Below, piece by piece: positions 45,751-55,985 of a DNA stretch of 64,000 bases. The position numbers and the translations under genes were made by a program. Numbering within the stretch: the first letter of the stretch is position 1; every line of letters starts with the position of its first letter. The notes below the pieces were generated by a model. The model did not search any database, had not been told where the DNA came from, and saw only the letters and a program-made list of their open reading frames with translations. The stretch comes from Roseihalotalea indica (lineage in GTDB: Bacteria; Bacteroidota; Bacteroidia; Cytophagales; Cyclobacteriaceae): contig NZ_JAINFL010000002.1 in the NCBI RefSeq assembly GCF_022458895.1, positions 434,001 to 498,000 on the forward strand, given 5' to 3'.

Positions 45751-46687
45751 AAAGAGAGTAGCGATAATTATAGTTGAGAAACTGAGACTATTTTGTGACA
45801 AATTTTGTGCTAGCCTTCATTTGCTGGCCAGCGAACGAGTGGATTTTTGCTGCCTGGTTAAGGTAATGAGTGTGCCTAGTAACGTTACCCGGTAAAGCGC
45901 GGCAGACTTACTAAGTCAGAAGGGAGTGAAACGGAATAGATCAACCTGAAGCATTATAAAATAAAATGCTTTGAGGCGAAAAGCCGGAGAGGTAGGAAAA
46001 AGAGAAGTACTCTTCATCATGGCAAGTAATCCTGAGAAGGAAATGGAATGCTTTTGCAAGCGATTAATGCTCAGCGTTAAATACAACTCTCAGACTCAGA
46101 CAATTATTTCAGGCAAGTAACTTTTAGCCAGAAAACGCAATAAAACCTAAGAGAAAAGCATACATATTTCCTGCGACTTCTTACAAGCGACTGCGTGTAA
46201 GCTTAAATAAACCCTGAATTTTATATAAAACAACCTTAACTTAAGTCTCTAATGTAAGACAAAATCTTTAAAAAATAAAATTAATTTAAGTTATAAGCCA
46301 ACAAATTAGACAAATCAAGAAAATTGATAAGCACTTTTTGGAGGGAGCGATGCCAGAAGTTACTGTAAATGCAATTTCTAGCGAAAGTGCTTTATAGCAT
46401 CTTATCTGCTATTTGCCGCTATATAATAGTGATCTTTTCTTTAATTATTATGCAAAAATGCGGTGCCTAATGGCCCAAAGCTGTTGCTGTTACTGATTTT
46501 TGCAGGAGTTGACAACTTTATAACAGATCTATGAGTAATAATGTTTGGTAAACTACGCATAAAAAAGGCTTTGCAGCATACTGGCTATTCAAAAGTGCAG
46601 GCATAATGGTAGGTCGGGCAACTTACTGCTAAAGTTGTTGCCTGGTTCTGATATACATGTTCGGTAATTTTTTTTGGGAAAAGGAAA
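45751..46687. other. Intergenic, 937 bp, upstream of the efflux operon
   Basis: AT-rich, with several small hairpins: AAGCATT/AATGCTT near 45950-45975, an AAGCACTTT/AAAGTGCTT pair spanning about 46329-46393, and a GGCAACTT-type hairpin near 46617-46642. A 33-codon frame at 46019-46120 lacks support. No tRNA, regulator gene or clear promoter was identified, though the length suggests regulatory or small-RNA content. Confidence 0.4.
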
Positions 46688-47095
46688 TTATAGTCCGCCG
46701 AAGGTTGACTCGTACAAAAGCTGCAATATCTTTTTAGCTCTACTTTCAGAAAGAGGTTTTTCTACGTAGGCTATAACATCAGAGTAATACTTGGCACGTT
46801 CTTTATCTTCCCGCAGTGCAGACGTGGTAAACATGCATATCTTTGATTTGCCTGTCATTCCACTTTTTTCCCAGTAATTAAGGAAATCAAAGCCATTCAT
46901 CAGTGGCATGTTGATGTCCAGGAAAATAAGCTCTGGAAAACTTTCCGGGTGATGTTCCAGTAGTTCTACGGCTTCTTCTCCATTAAAAGCAACTCTAATT
47001 TCACGTGCCGCCTCAATGTCTGTCAGCATCATTTCCGTTACCATATTACTGATAGCATCATCATCAATCAGTAAAATACTTGTCAGTTTTTTCAT
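46688..47095 (-). CDS. Single-domain response regulator
   Basis: A 135-residue receiver domain from the ATG at 47095 (an in-frame ATG seven codons earlier exists). The acidic pair is in ILLIDDDAIS, the phospho-acceptor Asp is in IFLDINMPLMNGF, and the conserved Lys is in AYVEKPLSE. There is no output domain, so it acts by protein contact or as a phosphate shuttle. It lies 235 bases after the CheB-CheR-kinase gene on the same strand, and may take phosphate from that kinase, though it could have its own promoter. Confidence 0.9.
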   Translation of the reverse strand: MKKLTSILLIDDDAISNMVTEMMLTDIEAAREIRVAFNGEEAVELLEHHPESFPELIFLDINMPLMNGFDFLNYWEKSGMTGKSKICMFTTSALREDKERAKYYSDVIAYVEKPLSESRAKKILQLLYESTFGGL

Positions 47096-47330
47096 CCGTG
47101 TAATTTGCTTTTTCAAAAGATAATACGGGTGGCCAGGCTACGTGTAATATCTGCTGTCTTGTGTTATTTAAGCTGGTATTTTGGGTTATAAATTTACTTA
47201 TGAAGGTTCCCACATTAACCTTTCTCATTTTTACCCCTAATAAGTGTCAATTTTGAATCAGTGCCTCATGTTAATGATATTGTGTTAGTTGCTTTGCAAC
47301 CTCTGCGGTAATATAGAAGGTTGAAAATGC

Positions 47331-50300
47331 TTAATTATATGGTTCATGAGTAGTAGAAGGTTTAAAGTAAATTTTGAAAGTGGTGCCTTCTTTTAATTTA
47401 CTTTCCACTTCAATTCTACCACCATATTTCTCAATAATAGATTTTACAATATGCAGCCCTATTCCTTTTCCTTCAGTATCCAGATGAAAGCGTTGGAAAA
47501 GACCAAAAAGCTTTTTGCCATATTCTTTCATATTAATCCCTCGTCCGTTATCCTTTACTAACAAACAGAATTGCCCCTTTTCTTCAAGTGTTTGAATGTC
47601 AATAATCGGAGTCTTATCTTTTTGCCGGTATTTTATGGCATTGGTAATCAGGTTTTGCAAAATGCTGCGGAGATGAATTTCCGGGAAGTAAATAGTCTCG
47701 CCAGCTTCAAAATTAGTGTTAATTTGCGCCTGAGTGTTTACAATCTGATCATCAATAAATGAGAGAACATCTTGAAGAACATTGTCCAGAGACAATTTTT
47801 CTGGCTCCAGATCAAGGTTCTTCTTAATGGTAATAACCTCGTTGAGCGTGCGGATGGTGCGGTTCATGCGGGTTACCGACTCAGATACTTTGTTGAAGAC
47901 CGGCGCACACTCATCGTTAATACCTTTTCGCTTGTTGATCACCTCTAATAAGGCAACCAGGTTACTAATAGGGGCTTTTAAATCGTGTGAGGCTACATAG
48001 GCAAACTGCTCCAGTTCCTGGTTCGTGCGTTCCAGTTCTCTCGCTTTAGCCACCAGTTGCTGCTCGATCTTTTTAAGTTCAGTAACCCCCACAAAGGTGA
48101 ATACAACACCTTTTACTTCTTTTTTTGCAGTTTTATAAGGAAGTGCCCGCACCAAGAAAACTTCATCTTTAGCAGTTATTACCTCCTTCTCAATTGGTAG
48201 AAAGGTATCGACTACCTTCCGCGCCACCTCTATCAGGTCAAATGAAAGAAATGTGTGATTGAAGTCTCCCACATACCGGCCGATGTCATTTCGGGTAATT
48301 TTGATATAAGGGGTAATCTCTTCGGTAAAACGCTTAATGCTGTAGTCAATGTCCAGGAAGAGGGTAGGAATGTGGGTATTTTGAATGAAGTTATTCAGGT
48401 CATCGTTGAGCTCAGTCATTTCCTGAATTTTGTCCTGAAACTCACTGTTCACGGTATAAAGCTCCTCGTTAACTGACTGCAACTCTTCATTACTACTTTG
48501 CAGCTCCTCGTTGGCTGCCATAAGCTCCTCGTTTGTTGCCTGTAACTCTTCGTTAGAGGTTTCCAGCTCCTCAATGGTAGCCTGCAAATACTCTTTGGTT
48601 TCCTTCAGGTCTTCTTCTAACTGACGGATGTGAGCATTTCGCTCTTTGTTCATCTGCTTATTAGAAGATTCTTCGCCTATGGATGAGGTTCGTATAGACT
48701 TGGTCTCTATAAAACTAAGAATGCAGTAACTCATCCGGCTTACTGGCTCCGTATAGCATTTGGCTACTACGCTAACGGCGGTGTGTTGTTTGTCATCTAA
48801 AATTACCGGTGGTGAGGTAATTTTACCCTTTTGATTTCTGGATTTAGCAATTACGTTGCTCAGTGAAACATAAAACTGCTCGTCGACCATCTTTAGCACG
48901 TTGAGGGTAAGCTGCTTTTTGGGAAGTTTAATAAAGCGCTCTACCTCACCGGCCACATGTACTACATCATTATTTTCATTAATAATGATGGTAGGGGGTA
49001 CCAGATCTTCTAGTACGGCATCCTTAAAATTGTTGATAATCTTTGACTCAGAAAGAACGGCCGCCTGATCTTCTGGTTTTTCGCGTTTGTCAGCCAGTTT
49101 ATGTTTGCGGTCAAAAGGATATAGCTTATGGATATCGACGATACGGACTGAAGAGCGGTTTCGGAAAATTTTATGCTTTTTGTCAATCTCGTCGAACACT
49201 TTTGAGTAGTTGCCCAGATTCTCGCTGGAGCCCAAGAATAAGTGACCATGCTCACTTAATGAAAAGTGAATGAACGAAAGGATTTTCTCCTGCAACTCAG
49301 GTTCAATATAAATAAGCACGTTGCGGCAACTGGCCAGATCGATATTATTGAAGGGTGGATCTTTTGTAATATCGTGCTTTGCGAAGATGGCTATTTCTCG
49401 TAGTTCTTTTTTTACCTGATACTTTCCTTCCTGATGGATGAAATACCGGTGGAGCAGCTCTTTAGGAACTTCTTCTTCAATGGAATCATAAAAAACCCCT
49501 TTGCTCGCTTTATCAATTGCGCGTTGATCAATATCAGTCGCAAATATCTTAATCGGCACATGTTTGTTCTGCTTACGGCAGTTCTCCTTCAGCAGCATAC
49601 CTAAAGAGTAAACTTCCTGCCCGGTAGAACAACCAACAATCCATAACCGAAGCTCCCGGTCACCAGAATGATCGCGTATCATCGGTTCGATTACTTCCTT
49701 ATCCAGCTTTTGATATGCCTGTTTATCCCGGAAAAAAGCCGTTACGCCGATCAGCATATCGGCACTGAGCATTTCAATCTCTTCTTTGTCCTCCTGCAAA
49801 TATTTTAAATAAGTACTACGGCTCAGAATATTATGAATGCCCATACGACGCTCAATCCGGCGAATAACCGTTGTTTTCTTATACTGCCGAAAATCCATAT
49901 TGGTTTTTTGGTGCAGTAGTGTCAGAATACGAAAGAGATCATTATCCATGTCTCCTTCCGGCTCATCAACCATTGGTTGCTCTACATAGGGATGCTTTAC
50001 ATAATTGACAATAGAGGCCGGCATCTGTGAGGGGTGCAAAATAAAGTCGACCAGGCCAGTGGCAATGGCGCTTTTGGGCATACTATCAAAAGCAGCTGAG
50101 TCGGGGTCTTGAGCTATGACCATGCCCCCATGCTGCTTGATAGCTTCTATGCCCAGGGTAGCATCGCTACCAGTACCTGAGAGCACTACACCAATGGCTC
50201 TCTCTCTTTGGTCATCGGCCAGGCATTTGAAAAAGATGTTGATCGGGAGGTTAAGTGTTTTTGGGCTACCCCGGTCTTCCAGATACAGTTTTCCACCAGA

Positions 50301-50630
50301 AATGGTAATATTTTTATCGGCAGGGATGGTATAGATGGCGTTGGGCTGCACGGCTACTGCATCGGTTACTTTGCTGATCTTAAGCATTGTGTGCTTTGCC
50401 AGCAACTCGGGCATCATAGACTTGTAATCAGGTGAGAGGTGCTGGATTAGCACAAAACTCAGCCCTGAGTCAGCTGGAACTTTCTCAAAAAAAGCATTAA
50501 TTGCTTCTAGACCGCCCGCAGAGGCTCCAATACCTACGATATAAAGCTTCTTCTTATTAACATTCGCTTTGCCGTTAGCAACGGGCTTGTCATTAGAATT
50601 TTTGATTGCTTCCATGCTTTTAGCGTTCAA
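47331..50630 (-). CDS. CheB-CheR-PAS-histidine kinase fusion protein
   Basis: A 1099-residue fusion. Residues 28-215 are a CheB methylesterase without receiver: the triad Ser37 (GASAGG), His64 (IQHLS) and Asp156 (GTGSDAT) is intact. Residues ~232-500 are a CheR-like SAM methyltransferase ([29 protein letters not shown]). Then come a long coiled coil (~655-735) of repeated [14 protein letters not shown] units, a PAS domain, and a histidine kinase with His882 ([10 protein letters not shown]) and an intact HATPase ([23 protein letters not shown]). Known in many environmental bacteria, such fusions are not tied to flagellar chemotaxis. No CheA or MCP gene is in the window. It follows a response regulator by 8 bases. 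Confidence 0.93.
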   Translation of the reverse strand: MNAKSMEAIKNSNDKPVANGKANVNKKKLYIVGIGASAGGLEAINAFFEKVPADSGLSFVLIQHLSPDYKSMMPELLAKHTMLKISKVTDAVAVQPNAIYTIPADKNITISGGKLYLEDRGSPKTLNLPINIFFKCLADDQRERAIGVVLSGTGSDATLGIEAIKQHGGMVIAQDPDSAAFDSMPKSAIATGLVDFILHPSQMPASIVNYVKHPYVEQPMVDEPEGDMDNDLFRILTLLHQKTNMDFRQYKKTTVIRRIERRMGIHNILSRSTYLKYLQEDKEEIEMLSADMLIGVTAFFRDKQAYQKLDKEVIEPMIRDHSGDRELRLWIVGCSTGQEVYSLGMLLKENCRKQNKHVPIKIFATDIDQRAIDKASKGVFYDSIEEEVPKELLHRYFIHQEGKYQVKKELREIAIFAKHDITKDPPFNNIDLASCRNVLIYIEPELQEKILSFIHFSLSEHGHLFLGSSENLGNYSKVFDEIDKKHKIFRNRSSVRIVDIHKLYPFDRKHKLADKREKPEDQAAVLSESKIINNFKDAVLEDLVPPTIIINENNDVVHVAGEVERFIKLPKKQLTLNVLKMVDEQFYVSLSNVIAKSRNQKGKITSPPVILDDKQHTAVSVVAKCYTEPVSRMSYCILSFIETKSIRTSSIGEESSNKQMNKERNAHIRQLEEDLKETKEYLQATIEELETSNEELQATNEELMAANEELQSSNEELQSVNEELYTVNSEFQDKIQEMTELNDDLNNFIQNTHIPTLFLDIDYSIKRFTEEITPYIKITRNDIGRYVGDFNHTFLSFDLIEVARKVVDTFLPIEKEVITAKDEVFLVRALPYKTAKKEVKGVVFTFVGVTELKKIEQQLVAKARELERTNQELEQFAYVASHDLKAPISNLVALLEVINKRKGINDECAPVFNKVSESVTRMNRTIRTLNEVITIKKNLDLEPEKLSLDNVLQDVLSFIDDQIVNTQAQINTNFEAGETIYFPEIHLRSILQNLITNAIKYRQKDKTPIIDIQTLEEKGQFCLLVKDNGRGINMKEYGKKLFGLFQRFHLDTEGKGIGLHIVKSIIEKYGGRIEVESKLKEGTTFKIYFKPSTTHEPYN

Positions 50631-50638
50631 TGGATATT

Positions 50639-51247
50639 TTAAAGATCCTTGTCTTCTTGAGATGCATTGTTTTTGTTACTAAGGTCTTCTCTCAACTGCT
50701 CTACTTCATTCATAGCATCTTTCCAGCCAGGTTCAGTATTCTTTGATTTTTCTAAAAACTCATAAATTCGGTCTAAGGCCTCCAGGTTTGCTTCAATCCG
50801 GCTGCGGATACGCTTGCTGGTGTGCTCTAACCGGTGGTTTCGCCAGCCCCCCTGATTCTTAAAGATGTTTCCAACTACTTCAGGAAGTTTAGACATATTA
50901 GATTTTAACACAAAGCCAGAGGCGCCACTGACGATAGTTTCGGCGGCAATCTCTTCGCCAATGGCACCAGTCACAAACACGAAAGGAGTGTCGGGCCTCT
51001 TTTCCTTAGAAATAAGCAATGCATCAAAGCCAGAAAATGAAGGAAGGCTGTAGTCTGCCAGAATAATATCTGGAAAGAAATGTTCAAGGCTTAATACAAA
51101 GTTCTGTTCGTCATCTACTATCTTGGCTTTTATAATATACCCGGCCTTTTCCAGTTCGTGCCGCATCAGTTTGGCATCTTCGGGTATATCTTCCAAGATT
51201 AGTATTTTAATAGAACGATAGGGGTCGGTTATGTTTGGGTTGAGCAT
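50639..51247 (-). CDS. Response regulator with helical C-terminal extension
   Basis: A 202-residue protein: receiver domain at 10-135 with the acidic residues in ILEDIPEDA, phospho-acceptor Asp in IILADYSLPSFSG, and Lys in GFVLKSNMS. The last ~65 residues are predicted helical with no known output domain (RSRIEANLEALDRIYEFLEK). A spacing of 3 bases from the preceding regulator and 8 bases to the CheB-CheR-kinase gene puts it in one operon with both. It is a likely partner for one of the two kinases. Confidence 0.9.
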   Translation of the reverse strand: MLNPNITDPYRSIKILILEDIPEDAKLMRHELEKAGYIIKAKIVDDEQNFVLSLEHFFPDIILADYSLPSFSGFDALLISKEKRPDTPFVFVTGAIGEEIAAETIVSGASGFVLKSNMSKLPEVVGNIFKNQGGWRNHRLEHTSKRIRSRIEANLEALDRIYEFLEKSKNTEPGWKDAMNEVEQLREDLSNKNNASQEDKDL

Positions 51248-51250
51248 TGT

Positions 51251-51706
51251 TTATGGTTTAGGAGATTTGTTTAATACAAGCCAATACACCCCTAACTGCT
51301 GAATGGCACCTGCAAATTTGCTGAAGTTAACCGGTTTTACAATGTAGCTGTTAGCTCCAAGAGCATAGGCTCGTTCAATATCCAGATCTTCATTAGAAGA
51401 AGTTAGAATGACTACTGGCACTCGTTTCAGTTCGGAGTCTAACTTCATCTTTTCCAGTATTTCCAAACCGCTTACTTTGGGTAGCTTCAGGTCTAGAAGT
51501 ACCAACCGAGGTGTGGCTGCCCGTCCTTGTTCGGCAAATTTGCCTTCACCAAACAAATAATCCAGTGCTAATTGCCCATCATCCAGCAGCTTAATTTCAT
51601 TAGCAATGTTATGCTTCTTGAAAGAGCGCATTGCTAGGTCCGCGTCTTCCGGGCTATCTTCAATAAAGACAATCTCTATTTTAGTATCATCCGGCATTGT
51701 TTCCAT
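51251..51706 (-). CDS. Single-domain response regulator (Rcp1-like)
   Basis: A 151-residue receiver domain of the Rcp1 type, which in other bacteria is the partner of phytochrome- or PAS-type kinases. Asp pair IVFIEDSPEDADLAMRSF, phospho-acceptor Asp in LVLLDLKLPKVSG, and Lys in SYIVKPVNFSKF are all present. The gene lies 3 bases after the kinase at 51710 and 3 bases before the next regulator, so co-translation is likely. No output domain. Confidence 0.92.
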   Translation of the reverse strand: METMPDDTKIEIVFIEDSPEDADLAMRSFKKHNIANEIKLLDDGQLALDYLFGEGKFAEQGRAATPRLVLLDLKLPKVSGLEILEKMKLDSELKRVPVVILTSSNEDLDIERAYALGANSYIVKPVNFSKFAGAIQQLGVYWLVLNKSPKP

Positions 51707-51709
51707 ATC

Positions 51710-52867
51710 TTACTTATCTATTAAAGGTAATGTGAAAAAGAACGAGGCGCCCTGGCCGGGTTGGCCGGTTCCGCCTACAGTCCCACCGTGGTTATGGATG
51801 ACCTGTTGTACAATGGCTAGTCCCATGCCTAAGCCTTCAAACTCATCACCCTTATGTAGGCGTTGAAAAATTTCAAATAATTTGTCTTTGTAGCGGTCAT
51901 CAAATCCTACCCCATTATCCTGAACAGAATAAATGCTGACGTTATTGTCGGTATGCCCGGTTACGGTAATTGTTGCAGCTTCTTGTGTACGGGTAAATTT
52001 CAGAGCATTTGAGAGCAGGTTTGTAACAACCCGGTCAATCATTACAGGGTCACCGTAGCCGGCAGGCAACTCGTTAAGTTGAAACTCAATGATGCGGGAA
52101 GTTGGCTCTGAAGCTTTCAATTTATCATAAGCCCCTACAAAGACCTGGTTCATATCAAGAATTTGAGGGGCAATATTTCGGCGATTCAGTCGCGAGAAGT
52201 CTAATATTTCTTTGATGAGCTGGTTTGTTCGGCTCACATTCCGGGTGATAACACCTAATATATGCACACCCTCATCGTCTAGCTTTTCTTTATAATCTTC
52301 CTGCAAAATGTCACTGTATCCGGTAATAGCCCGCAAGGGAGCTTGCAGATCGTGCGATACGGCATAGGTAATAGCCTGAACTTCCCGTTTATAGTTAGTA
52401 ATTTCTCTTTGCAACTTTAGGTTAATCTTCTCCAGGTCTTCGGTCTGGCCTGAAATTTCTTCGGCTGAGTTAGCGGAGATTACTGTTTGAGTTTGAGCAG
52501 AACTCAAGTCTTGAATAAAACCGGTAAAGCCAGATATTTTGTCGGGGCTGTCAGGGATAGTAGTAATCACTATTTTGCCCCAGAAGCGATCGTCATTTTT
52601 GCGGGTGATCCAGCCGCTGCTTTCGGCACGGTTCTGCTCACGAGCCTGCTTTAGCAGAAGCAAGAGCTGTTCTTTATCTTCAAGAAATAAGTCGAAAGAC
52701 TGATCAATTACCTCAGAGGCCTCATACCCCATCATCTTTTCGGCGCTTTCATTCCAGCCTTCAATTATACCAGCTTTATTTAGTAATAAAATAGTGCAGT
52801 GATCGGCCTCTGTCAGCATGTGCCGGAATTGTATGAGTTCTAAGACTGTTTGCTTTTCCTCCATCAT
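51710..52867 (-). CDS. PAS-domain histidine kinase
   Basis: A soluble 385-residue kinase from the ATG at 52867; the frame is open for 48 codons further upstream, but that segment is low in supporting features and an ATG-ATG pair starts here. A PAS domain (about 12-125, with GIIEGWNESAEKMMGYEASE) precedes a HisKA domain with His172 (AVSHDLQAP) and a HATPase (NLLSNALKFTR, DNGVGFDDR, LGMGLAIVQQ). It is phytochrome-like in its kinase core. It heads the operon kinase - regulator - regulator - CheB-CheR-kinase and no signal peptide is present, so it senses a cytoplasmic cue. Confidence 0.9.
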   Translation of the reverse strand: MMEEKQTVLELIQFRHMLTEADHCTILLLNKAGIIEGWNESAEKMMGYEASEVIDQSFDLFLEDKEQLLLLLKQAREQNRAESSGWITRKNDDRFWGKIVITTIPDSPDKISGFTGFIQDLSSAQTQTVISANSAEEISGQTEDLEKINLKLQREITNYKREVQAITYAVSHDLQAPLRAITGYSDILQEDYKEKLDDEGVHILGVITRNVSRTNQLIKEILDFSRLNRRNIAPQILDMNQVFVGAYDKLKASEPTSRIIEFQLNELPAGYGDPVMIDRVVTNLLSNALKFTRTQEAATITVTGHTDNNVSIYSVQDNGVGFDDRYKDKLFEIFQRLHKGDEFEGLGMGLAIVQQVIHNHGGTVGGTGQPGQGASFFFTLPLIDK

Positions 52868-53646
52868 TAAAGTCTTCTTTTCTCTTTTTTTAAAGACATT
52901 ATATAAACGAAAAAAACCAGAGGTTTGTGAAGCACTATAGCTAACTTCAGCCACACCAGTCCTGTACTGATCTGAATATTGAGGTACTGCCGATAATTGA
53001 ACACTCATCATTGATTGGGAGTGATATACTGTGCCCCAACCCTATTCATATCCTTCTGACTTCTCAGGTATATTAGAGGTAACCTTTTATGAACTATTTT
53101 TATATTTTTATCAAATATATACTTCATATTATCTTGTTGCGTAAGATCGCTAAATAAAACCTATAATTTACTATAAATGGTAAGCATAACTAAGAATACT
53201 TACCAGAAAAAAGTAGGATTGTGCAAATAGGCTAGCGTTTCTGAAAGCTATTTCTGCTTTTTATGCATCTATAATGGAAACTTCTGTATACTAAAATATG
53301 ACTATTTTCTAGCAGAACATAATCAGTACCAAGAGAATTTACCTAGGTATTAGTAATTATATCCTTCTTGATGTAAGAAATAGCCTCGTTTTCTGGGGTA
53401 ACCATCTTTCTCTCAACATAGAAAAAGGGGTGAGCCCATTTAAAAAGCCTTATAACTTATAAAGCCAGTTTATACTTAAACCGGTTGAATGTAATTTTTT
53501 TGTGAAAAAAGTATTTTTTCAACCTTTTTTTACTTATATAAAATGTGATAATGCTAATACGTGGGAGCTGTTATCAGGCCATATAAATGCTGCTTGAAAA
53601 CAGGACTGATAATGTAAAATCCTCTGGTTGAAATTCTGATGGCTGG
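52868..53646. other. Intergenic, 779 bp, AT-rich
   Basis: The stretch contains a hairpin with poly-T at 53483-53531. The rest is AT-rich with no convincing gene. The part next to 52867 is open in the kinase frame and could be leader or an N-terminal extension of that gene. Confidence 0.4.
53483..53531 (+). terminator. Hairpin followed by seven T residues
   Basis: GGTTGAA (53483-53489) pairs with TTCAACC (53518-53524), with a secondary TTTTTTT/AAAAAA pairing inside the loop, and is followed by a run of seven Ts. The plus strand has no annotated gene upstream, so it could end an unannotated small RNA or be fortuitous. Confidence 0.3.
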
Positions 53647-55284
53647 CTAAGGATTTTCCGGTGAAAGGGGGGCAGAACTGGGTTTTTTCAAGGTAAAGTA
53701 GAAAGTTGCGCCTTCACCTTCCATGCCTTCTGCCCATATCTTACCATCATGAGCTAATACGATTTTGTGAGCAATAGCCAGTCCTACTCCGGTGCCCTCA
53801 AAGTCGGTTCCTTTGTGCAATCGGTGAAATACCCCAAATAGCTTATTATAGTGCCGCATGTCAAACCCTGCTCCATTATCTTTTACAAAATAGATAACCA
53901 TACCCTCCTGAATATTCACCCCGATTTGAATCTGGGGATGTTTTTTTTTAGAAGAGTACTTGATAGCGTTTGAAATTAAGTTTTGATACAATAAGGCAAT
54001 AAGTGTATAGTCGCCTCGGGCCATAGGCATGGGTTGTATATCAATTGCTATTGGCTGCTGGTTAGCCATGGTAAGTTCTTGAAAAGTATCATTAGCCAGT
54101 TTTTCCATGTCCAGCGGGATAGGCTTCAATCCGGATCGCCCGATCTTAGAAAACCGGAGCAAATCATCAATTAGGCGCCCCATCTTTTCAGCATTGCTAT
54201 TAATCGTTTTAAGCATCTGCTTGCCTGAGTCATCCAATTGGGTTTCGTAATCTTCCTGAAATAACTCGGAATAACCACTAATAGCCCGTAGCGGAGCTCG
54301 TAAGTCATGGCTCACCGAATATGAAAAGGACTCCAATTCATGATTGGTAGCTTCTAATTGGGCGCTGCGGGTAGCAAGTCCCTGATTAGCTTCCCGCAAG
54401 GCAGTATCGGCCTTTTCGCGGGCAGCATCAAAATGGTTAAGCAGATTGACTGCCCGCCATACAATGGGAAGAAAAAGCAAGATGACTCCCAGACAGAAAA
54501 AGGCAATCCCAAAATCAAGCCCATAAAACTTTTGCCACTCACCTAACAAAATAATGGCACCTAACATAATAGGGATCAGAAATATAGGTGGAATGAGTCT
54601 ACGGGCCAGTACTCCACCGGCCAGCGGACTGACAAGGTCGCTTATAACACCCCGGTTTGGATAAGCAAATAATAAAGCTAGCGATAACAGTAAAAAATTA
54701 ATGGCTGTGTGCAGTGCCATAGGCACCTGGGCTAGTATAGCATAAAAGAAATCTACCACATAGATATAGCCGATAATAGAAAGTAAAACAATAAAAAGGT
54801 TTCCCAATGCAAAGTAAATTGCCAGGTTTTGCTCCCACTGAGTTGGCCGGTGAGCTAACCACAATGCACAACCAAACAGCAGGTAGCAGAATGCAGTATT
54901 GATAGCCATACTATTAGAAATATTTCCGATTCGGTCAGCCTCAAGCTGTCTGGAAAATAAGATCGTATCAATGCCACCCTCTACTCCAAGGGCGTACTCA
55001 ATGAGTTTGGTCAGAGCTGCCAGCACTACCAATGTGATCAGAATATACCCTGTTATGTGATAAGATGTTCGTGCTGATGATAGCAGAAAAAAGGCTGAAC
55101 CCGAAAAAAGGAAAAGAGTGGCTGTTAAGGGGTTCATGGCAACAACACCCGGCAACACTCTTTTGAGCAAATCCAGATTCACACTCCAGCCCAACAGTAC
55201 TAGTATTGCAACTACTATTACAATGCCTACCAGAATATACGACCATCGTCGGAGAGAAGAATAAAGAGGGATAGGAGTTTCCAT
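53647..55284 (-). CDS. Membrane sensor histidine kinase with multi-TM N-terminus
   Basis: A 545-residue kinase. The first ~280 residues contain about eight hydrophobic segments with no soluble sensor domain I recognise, forming a membrane-embedded sensor of MASE-like appearance. A short coiled linker leads to a HisKA domain with His326 (YSVSHDLRAPLRA) and a HATPase (NLISNAIKYSS, DNGAGFDMR, GTGVGLAIAHK). The kinase core resembles that of the kinase at 51710. It is monocistronic and no response regulator is beside it; the regulators at 46-51 kb are plausible partners. Confidence 0.88.
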   Translation of the reverse strand: METPIPLYSSLRRWSYILVGIVIVVAILVLLGWSVNLDLLKRVLPGVVAMNPLTATLFLFSGSAFFLLSSARTSYHITGYILITLVVLAALTKLIEYALGVEGGIDTILFSRQLEADRIGNISNSMAINTAFCYLLFGCALWLAHRPTQWEQNLAIYFALGNLFIVLLSIIGYIYVVDFFYAILAQVPMALHTAINFLLLSLALLFAYPNRGVISDLVSPLAGGVLARRLIPPIFLIPIMLGAIILLGEWQKFYGLDFGIAFFCLGVILLFLPIVWRAVNLLNHFDAAREKADTALREANQGLATRSAQLEATNHELESFSYSVSHDLRAPLRAISGYSELFQEDYETQLDDSGKQMLKTINSNAEKMGRLIDDLLRFSKIGRSGLKPIPLDMEKLANDTFQELTMANQQPIAIDIQPMPMARGDYTLIALLYQNLISNAIKYSSKKKHPQIQIGVNIQEGMVIYFVKDNGAGFDMRHYNKLFGVFHRLHKGTDFEGTGVGLAIAHKIVLAHDGKIWAEGMEGEGATFYFTLKKPSSAPLSPENP

Positions 55285-55650
55285 AAGTGGGTTAAAAAAT
55301 CTTTAGGATACAAATAGCCAGTGTGGTTTGTATCGTGTTGTTTGTCACTTTGTGGGCTGAAGAATGAAGTATAAACAGCCTCTTGGAAAGTAAGTTAAAA
55401 ACTAAAGAACAAAGCTGTTAATTTTTACCCAAATTTTGGTGGCATTTTTCTGGAATTTTTTTGGGGAAGTCTTCAGAAAATAGCTGATATTTTGAGAATA
55501 GATTTTTACATGAAAAGTAATAACCTGCCTTTATAAGACGTCTCTTCCTATGACAAACTGTGTTAATCTTGTTTATCACACAGCTAATCTGGAGGAAGTA
55601 AACAGGCGCCTTTGGAAAAAAACCTTATCTCTAAACCAACAACAAAAAAT

Positions 55651-55716
55651 ATGACCCGTACTCATTGGCCCATTCCGCAAAGTGAGAGCAATATCAATCC
55701 TAATTTAGCCAACTAA
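55651..55716 (+). CDS. Possible 21-residue small protein or leader peptide
   Basis: ATG at 55651 is preceded by an A-rich leader (AACAACAAAAAAT), typical of Bacteroidota start regions. The frame encodes MTRTHWPIPQSESNINPNLA plus N and stops at 55714-55716. A textbook terminator begins 20 bases after the stop, so this is the best coding candidate on what must be a short plus-strand transcript. It has no membrane segment. It could be a small protein, a leader peptide without a gene behind it, or a chance frame inside a small RNA. I do not recognise it. Confidence 0.35.
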   Translation: MTRTHWPIPQSESNINPNLAN

Positions 55717-55735
55717 CCTTCGTGCAAGCTAGCCG

Positions 55736-55767
55736 TGCCGATAAAGAAATTTATCGGCATTTTTTTC
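55736..55767 (+). terminator. Strong Rho-independent terminator
   Basis: TGCCGATAAA (55736-55745) and TTTATCGGCA (55750-55759) form a perfect 10-bp stem around a GAAA tetraloop, followed by a run of seven Ts. The only plus-strand candidate upstream is the 21-codon ORF. The neighbouring annotated genes are both on the minus strand. Confidence 0.8.
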
Positions 55768-55985
55768 TAACCGCTTCTTATACGAAATTACGAACCGTCC
55801 CGGTAGGACATTCATCGTAGACACAGCGCGAGCAATTGTCTATTGCAAATTGCTTAAGCGTTTGACAATCAAATTGTTATTGGTTTGTATCGCACGTAGG
55901 GCGTATGTAATTAGTATTAGAAAGCAGTTAATAGCCAGCCAGTGCTTTTCCAGGGTTTTGGAGAAAGACAGAGGCTGGCACATTT

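Larger units (their letters stand above)
55285..55985. other. Intergenic, 701 bp, with a small ORF and a strong terminator
   Basis: It contains the 21-codon frame at 55651-55716 and the terminator at 55736-55767 (both listed separately). From 55800 to 55985 no gene is seen. Confidence 0.5.

Noticed and set aside
46019..46120. 33-codon ORF on the plus strand upstream of the efflux operon
   Set aside because: No terminator, no A-rich leader and no promoter box, so nothing sets it apart from chance.
48420..48620. Repetitive DNA in the middle of the CheB-CheR-kinase gene
   Set aside because: It encodes the EELQxxNEEL-type coiled coil of the protein; the repetition is at protein level, not a separate DNA repeat or CRISPR-like array.
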